From: Mycoplasma sp. ATU-Cv-703
GTDB taxonomy: Bacteria; Bacillota_I; Bacilli_A; Mycoplasmatales; Metamycoplasmataceae
Length of the DNA stretch: 64,000 nt
Assembly: GCA_004011965.1 (NCBI GenBank)
Contig: RYZV01000001.1
Location: 142,607-206,606 of the forward strand
Direction: 5' to 3'
In this document: piece by piece, positions 58,832 through 64,000 of the stretch
Layout: the number at the start of each line of letters is the position of its first letter
How positions within the stretch are numbered: position 1 is the stretch's first letter
The notes under the pieces: generated by a model
The model's input: only the letters and a program-made list of their open reading frames with translations
Told to the model about the DNA's origin: nothing
Databases searched by the model: none
Made by a program: the position numbers and the translations under genes

Positions 58832-60348
58832 TAATCCGTTCCTTTACCGATTGCGCCACCACGCTTCATGCGACGTGATCCGTCAGTTTTGCTTTTAGCG
58901 CTAGAAACTGACTTTTTGGCTTTTTGCGATTTAACGCTCGAAGTTGAAGATTTTTTAAGCGCCTTTGCCCGACTTGTTTGAGAAGTCGGTCTTTTGCCTT
59001 TGTTTCGCTTAGAAGAAGTTTTTTGGCTAGAGCCCGTAGTTGCCTGACTTGGAACAACTGTTGGCAGTTCGTTATCTAGGTAAGTTGGGTTGGTTAAACT
59101 CAATTGATCCTCTTCAAAGTGACGAGAAGATTTTTGGCTTTTTTTGCTAGACTGCCCTGAACTCTTGCGGATCTTTTTGGCAAACCAACGTTTAGTAACC
59201 ACAGGTGCATCGTCTTTGGTAGAAACAGGGTTTTTAACCACGACTTTGTCTTCGGTCTGAGGACTAAACTCGTCATCAAGAGCAGTGGTTGGCAATGTGC
59301 TTTCGTGTTGCATTAGTTTAGCGTCAAATTCAAGTGTTTTTTCCAGGGTTTTTTCGGCTTGAATCATTTTCTTGCGCTCTAATTTGCGGCGCTCACGGCG
59401 CGCTTTAAGAGAATCGCGCTTAGATTTGCGCGGTCTTCCGTCATCTTTAGCTCGAAATCCTTCGTCTGGTTGAGGAGAAGGTTTACGACGAGTTTTGGCG
59501 TCAGCTTCTTCTTGAGCAATCTTAGCCAAAGTTTGCTGCATGTTAACCACGTCGTCACTAACAGCCACAATTTGTTGTTTTTGCTGGTCTTGGTAAGTTT
59601 GGAAATCATGGTTGAGACGAACTAGTCTTTCGTGTGAATACAGCAAAATCGTGCTTCGGCTCTCAAAGTTAACGCGCGCCAAGATGAAATCACCTAGTTG
59701 AACATAGTAACCGCGACGTACGTTTTCGTCTAGAGCAAAAGTAAAGTTTTCCACGATCGGACGGTCGCTGATACTTAGTTTGTTGTCTTTGACTAGACGA
59801 TCAAAAAGTTTTTGCCAAGAAATGGCACGTATTTCGGAAACAAACTTCGGACTAATTCGCGAAGCCAAAAGAACTTTGTCAACGTAAACAACTACCTCAA
59901 AGAAGAGTTCGCTTGAAATCTCAACGCCGACTCCAGTTGATAAAGTCGCAAAAATTTCGTCCGTAAAAATAGTGATCACATCAAGCACTTTGTCCACGTC
60001 TCAATTACGATTGAAGTTGATTAAAGAGAGTTGAACCGCTATGAAAGATAGTCCCACGTAAGCACCGCTGTCAATTACATCTTGGTAAGTTGCGTTGATG
60101 CGACGGCGCGCCAGATCGTAGTTTTGAGCGATTGATTCGCGAGTTAACTTCATCAACTCTTCGTTTTGACGATCGTTTTGCGTACTATCGATCAGGAAGT
60201 TCATTGAGTCAGTAGTACGAATAATTTCGGTGAAACTTTCGCGACCTGGGTCTTGGTTAAAAGGGATCGTTTTTTGATCGAGTTCGTTTGACACGCCAGT
60301 TTCGGCTAACATGTCCTCTTGATTGTTCTTTTTGCTAAATAAAGCCAT
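58831..60348 (-). CDS. F1-like operon protein with Lys/Ser-rich tail
   Basis: 505 residues, family unknown outside these clusters. The first 270 residues are a folded-looking domain (IIRTTDSMNFLIDSTQND, RRGYYVQLGDFILARVNF) ending in a coiled coil. From about residue 300 the chain is low-complexity, very basic and Lys/Ser/Arg-rich (KRDSLKARRERRKLERKK; KKSSTSSVKSQKAKKSVSS). One UGA Trp at 60001-60003. No membrane helix is obvious. ATG 60348 overlaps the previous stop (TAATG). Confidence 0.65.
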
Positions 60349-61763
60349 TACCTTACCTCCGTGGTAGTCGTTGTCGGACTAACGAGCGTTGCTTGACGAC
60401 GATCTGTTAAGTGTTTAACAAACCCGTACCCGACCAAGTAAATTAAATCAATTGTAATACTAATCATCTCAGGTGCAAGCGCGATGAGCAAAAAGAGAAC
60501 GATTAGTTTATCGGCCACGATGTTCATAATTGCGATCGTGTTTTCCACGAAAACAACTGTGAAAACTAGACCGACAATCGCTGCCGTGGCGGCCATGCTA
60601 ACTCCGATGAGAATTCGGAAGTACTTTGAAAAAGTGATTAAGTTGCTGAAATGAGCCCAAGCCATACCGCTTACGACCGTTAAGCAAGTCACAAACAAAA
60701 TCGCGTAAGACATCGTAGCGTACTCTTTGGCGTGCGGATAAATAACGGGCAAAAATTCAACGGCGGTTAAACCTACAAGAGCAACTGCAATCACATAAGA
60801 GCGCAGTACCAACTCGTTAATAATCGGGTTGGTTCGGGGAATATTTCTTAACCGAGCGTTAATAAATAAGTAGAGCATGAAAGCCAGCAGAAAAGCGCTG
60901 TCTATTCCGACCACTACTCAAAGCAAAGTTTGTCATTTGATACCAAAGGCAAATTTAATTGAGATTGCCAACATAGCACTGAAAGTGACTGCGGTTGGAA
61001 GAGCGCCCAAATAGCGGTAAACTTTTCAAATACTTCGCTTGCTAGAGGGATTAAGCTTTAGAGTGGCAGCAATGCCAATTGCCATAATGGTAACGCCAAT
61101 TACCCAAGGCAAAAAAGCTCCGAGCATTATGTCAAGTTGCCTAATTTGACTAACGTCGTAAAGGCGCCAAATTAAGTACGCGTTTAAACTGACAACCACC
61201 GGCCCAATCAACGTAGCTAGTGTGCGCCATTTTGCGTTGGGATAAATTCTTGAACGAGCCAAGTTAAGAACAAGAGCGTAGAACGAACTGGACGCAGCCA
61301 TAACGATTTGCAAAATCACAATTATTCAAAGTAGGGAGCGGTAATCGGGTCCTTCCATAGTTTCTATCAAGGATATCCCCGTCAGCAAAGTAACTGGCGC
61401 AATTAAATAACCTATCATCTCCCAGAAACTGATTTTATGGGGTCGACTCCGGGACCAGAACTGAACTACTCCACAAACAAAAAGGAGCGATATAAGCGTT
61501 AATCAGTTGATTAAGATCATTGGGCGTTCACCCTCTCAAAATTTAAATCGGTTAGCAATGTAATGAGCATCATCGTTGCCAATGGCCGAGTAGACGACAA
61601 AACCGATCACAAAAGCGTGGATGATCACTATTAGCAAAACGTAAAGACGTTGACTAAAACGACTTCTCTGTCGAAATCCAACTGGCAGCATGTACGGTTC
61701 AATACTCATCACGTTTGCGATCCGAGTATTGTTATCAACGACGCTTTGGTTAATGTTTGCCAT
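60348..61763 (-). CDS. Twelve-helix membrane protein of the F1-like ATPase (X0 candidate)
   Basis: 471 residues, mostly hydrophobic, about twelve predicted helices, for example RLYVLLIVIIHAFVIGFVVY, MLGAFLPWVIGVTIMAIGI and IAIMNIVADKLIVLFLLIAL. The N-terminus (MANINQSVVDNNTRIANVM) is polar. Several UGA Trp codons. RBS AAGGAG before ATG 61763. Matches in topology the 12-helix membrane component that, with the 3-helix protein, is proposed to form the X0 sector. I see no conserved ion-carrying Glu of the a/c type. Confidence 0.8.
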
Positions 61764-61786
61764 GTTGCTCCTTACTACTACTTTCC

Positions 61787-63790
61787 CTAGCCGTTAGCCG
61801 GTCGCGGCTGAGCAAAAACAATCGTTTGCTCGTAAGCCTCGCGACGACCAGCCCTTTCAAGGTGAACAATGATCCGGGTGTCTCTCCGACCAACTTGAGG
61901 GGGCTGATAATCAACCCGGTAATTAATGTCCTTAGGAATGCCACGAACCATTTCGGGAGTAACTTCTAAAACTGGTTCTCCGCTTAGATCCACCGCAATT
62001 TTAATTAGATTGGGCGAAAAGATTCGGGCGTTAGAAAACATGTTTTGGTCGCGAAGCGAGTTTTTGTGCTCCTCACGGCTTTGTTTAAAAGTGATTTGTT
62101 TACCAATGATGACAGATTTGGTCAAGGTGCCAACTTTCACATTTACCTCAACCTCTTTCGCGTTAGCGGGCGGACGTAAGTACCGCACCGATAAAACTCG
62201 GAAACGAGGGTTTACCTCAAACAATCCGGCTGGTAGGTGACTGGTCGGGAAGGGAGGCAGTAAATCTTGGTTGATTTGAATGTCGCCTGGACCAATTTTT
62301 CCGAGTTGGTAATCATTGTACGACTCGTTAAGTTTGATCCATTTTTCAAAGGGTCACTCCACTAGGTTATTACCATAGCGCTCAACGGCAATAATTCGAA
62401 AAGTCGCGTAACGCGAGTCATCTTTAAAACCAACGAGTTTAATGTCCTTAATTGACTCGTACCGGTAGCCGGGCACGATCGTGGTAGATTTTTTAAGTTC
62501 ACGATCCAAAGTTTCATCTCCGCGGTAAAGATCGTGTAAAACGACTGGATCATAAAAACGACTGCTAATGTCAACCGAACCGTTTTCAACTCGAATTGTT
62601 TGCCAACGACCGCTGACATATTGTCGCTTAGAGTACTTGAACTCTAAACGTTTAGGAATTAACAAGTTGACAGAACGATAGGAAACGACTAACGTCATGT
62701 CAACAAAACGATCGTCCTCGCGAATTTGGTCGTAGTGGTATTCCACGTCAACTAAGCGCAGATTTTGGATCGGACCTTGGTAACTAAACTGCTCAGCCCG
62801 AATAAACGTGGGCGGAGCTAAGCGGTTAAGGGGCAAATAAACAAAGTCGCGTGGTTTGATTCGACTGACAAGATTTTCGGCTTCTTCGCGAATGGTCTGA
62901 CCAAAATCAAACTCAACTTGTTCGTTAAAAATCCGACCGTCGTAATAGTACTCAACTTGTAAGTAAGAACGGGTTTCATCAATGCTTGCCGGCGGCATGT
63001 AGATTACTTTTCGCAGTTTGGCCCCTGATTTAGCCGTCACGATTGAACTACTAATTTTGATAGGCGGAGCACCCCTAACAAAAGAACGATCAACGCTGTA
63101 ATGTTTCACTTGATTGAGTGGAATTATTAGTCCCTTTTCAATCGCAACTTCTGTGTCAACGGTGATTTGACTAGTTTGCGCTGGTCGATCAACTTTGATG
63201 TACTGAGTTTTTTCAACTTGAGGTTCAAGTCTTTTTTCAACCGAGTTGCTAGTGATAATCGGTAACTGGACTTTGTAAGTTTTTTCAGTCTCGGGTGACT
63301 CGCTCGAAAGATGGTACTCAATCATGGCGTAGCCTCGGAGATTTTCGCTCTCGGTGTCAAAGTTTTTAGGCACATTGATAAATGGTTTGGCCGAGTAGAC
63401 CACCCGGTCTACGACCACGTCCTCATATTTAGCATCAATGTCTTGCGGTTGAAGATGACGGTAATTTTTCTTGATCAACGAATCTGGGCGAATCTCAAAC
63501 GAATCAGGACGGCGAATTTCTTCAAGACGTTGGTTTCAAGTGTAGGCAAATGGCAAATCAAAAATGTTGTTAACTCGATCGCCAGTTTTGCTTTCGGCTA
63601 AAACTTCTAAACGACCAACCTTTTCGTTGCCAACCGGATGGCGGTAATCAAGACTGATTAAGTTTCAACCCTTACTCAAGGTAAGGTCTTTCTCAGTCAC
63701 ATTGGCAAGCGGATAACCAACTAGCAGTTGCTCGTTAAAAGCAGCTACAATCTGTTGATTTTCCGATGAATTAACTAGTTTTACTTTCAT
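61787..63790 (-). CDS. Beta-rich repeat protein, first complete gene of the F1-like operon
   Basis: 667 residues without a signal peptide or membrane helix. It appears to be four or five diverged modules of about 110 residues, each with alternating strands and phrases such as GYAMIEYHLS, YLQVEYYYDG, LVDVEYHYDQ, DIKLVGFKDD and VLSVRYLRPP. I know no family. It lies 23 nt before the 12-helix gene, so it is part of the operon, although the published clusters count seven genes and this would be an eighth. ATG 63790 is directly preceded in frame by a stop codon; UGA Trp at 62354-62356. Confidence 0.65.
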
Positions 63791-63806
63791 AATAGTTTAC
63801 CACACA

Positions 63807-63812
63807 ATTATA
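63807..63812 (-). promoter_or_regulatory. Possible -10 box inside the operon start
   Basis: TATAAT on the minus strand, 16 nt before ATG 63790 and 34 nt after the stop of the upstream gene. Could start the F1-like ATPase transcript. Confidence 0.45.
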
Positions 63813-63845
63813 AAACAAATAGCGTGTAGTTCTCCATTTTTTTTC

Positions 63846-64000
63846 CTATCCTAACCGTCTTCTCCGGTGACGGATAACCAGCGTAATCACCGTCGCTACC
63901 GCGGCAAAGAGTCCCAGAATGGAAACCGCTAAAATCGTGGTCAGTAGTTGACCTGAAATAGTTGATTCAGGCACTAAGAAATCGATTTTAATGCTCACGG
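63846..64000 (-). CDS. C-terminus of a membrane-anchored protein (partial)
   Basis: Open frame from the window edge to TAG 63848-63846. The visible 50 residues contain one membrane helix (LLTTILAVSILGLFAAVATV) and a very basic end, RHRRRRLG: a protein anchored by its C-terminus with most of the chain outside. In several mycoplasmas the F1-like cluster lies beside the immunoglobulin-handling MIB/MIP genes, so this could be one of them; the fragment is too short to tell. Confidence 0.5.
   Translation of the reverse strand, partial: VSIKIDFLVPESTISGQLLTTILAVSILGLFAAVATVITLVIRHRRRRLG

Overview
The window reads as the chromosome of a mollicute (Mycoplasma-type). UGA is used as tryptophan inside almost every conserved gene: GyrB, TsaD, LeuRS, IleS, ClpB and AtpB all stay open only with code 4. 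Base composition looks moderate for a mycoplasma, except for a clearly AT-richer insert at about 18.4-21.4 kb. There is no rRNA, no recognisable tRNA and no CRISPR array.

Layout. 0-2 kb: GT2 glycosyltransferase (cut by the edge) and UDP-galactopyranose mutase, a galactofuranose-type polysaccharide pair. 2-7.3 kb: gyrB-gyrA and ntdP. 7.3-12.7 kb: a membrane-anchored HExxH protease, then trmB, tsaB, tsaD, pth and tilS (tRNA modification and translation quality). 12.7-15.6 kb: one ORF fusing a phosphohexomutase to a flippase-like membrane domain. 15.7-18.5 kb: accessory stretch with two paralogous four-helix membrane proteins around a small secreted protein, then radC and a short ORF with a textbook double-glycine export leader. 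18.8-21.7 kb: AT-rich two-gene cassette (PHP domain plus ABC-type ATPase, and a 123-aa partner) beside a remnant of a PD-(D/E)xK nuclease-helicase. 21.7-27.4 kb: pncB, a Cof phosphatase, an editing-domain-less leuS, a MATE exporter and an acidic protein. 27.5-34.4 kb: the canonical F1F0 ATP synthase operon (atpI-B-E-F-H-A-G-D-C, then DUF1146). 34.5-43 kb: guanine deaminase with a structured leader, a SemiSWEET, a MATE with a large inserted loop, glyA, lspA, ileS. 43-46.4 kb: CIRCE-controlled clpB, a DJ-1 protein, ung. 46.5-50.6 kb: mraZ-rsmH-ftsA-ftsZ and rpmF. 50.6-64 kb: one long operon for a second, mycoplasma-specific F1-like ATPase: recognisable alpha, beta and gamma relatives, an epsilon candidate, a 12-helix membrane protein, a large surface protein, a Lys/Ser-tailed protein and a beta-rich protein.

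Two regulatory themes recur. Many genes start 6-7 nt after a TATAAT-like box with no ribosome binding site, which predicts leaderless mRNAs. Classical sites are also present: a CIRCE at clpB, a triple 10-bp-spaced MraZ box at mraZ, and a 79-nt closed-stem leader starting at the predicted +1 of guanine deaminase. The best candidates for new biology are the double-glycine peptide, the mutase-flippase fusion, the guanine deaminase leader, the PHP-ATPase cassette and the eight-gene F1-like ATPase operon.
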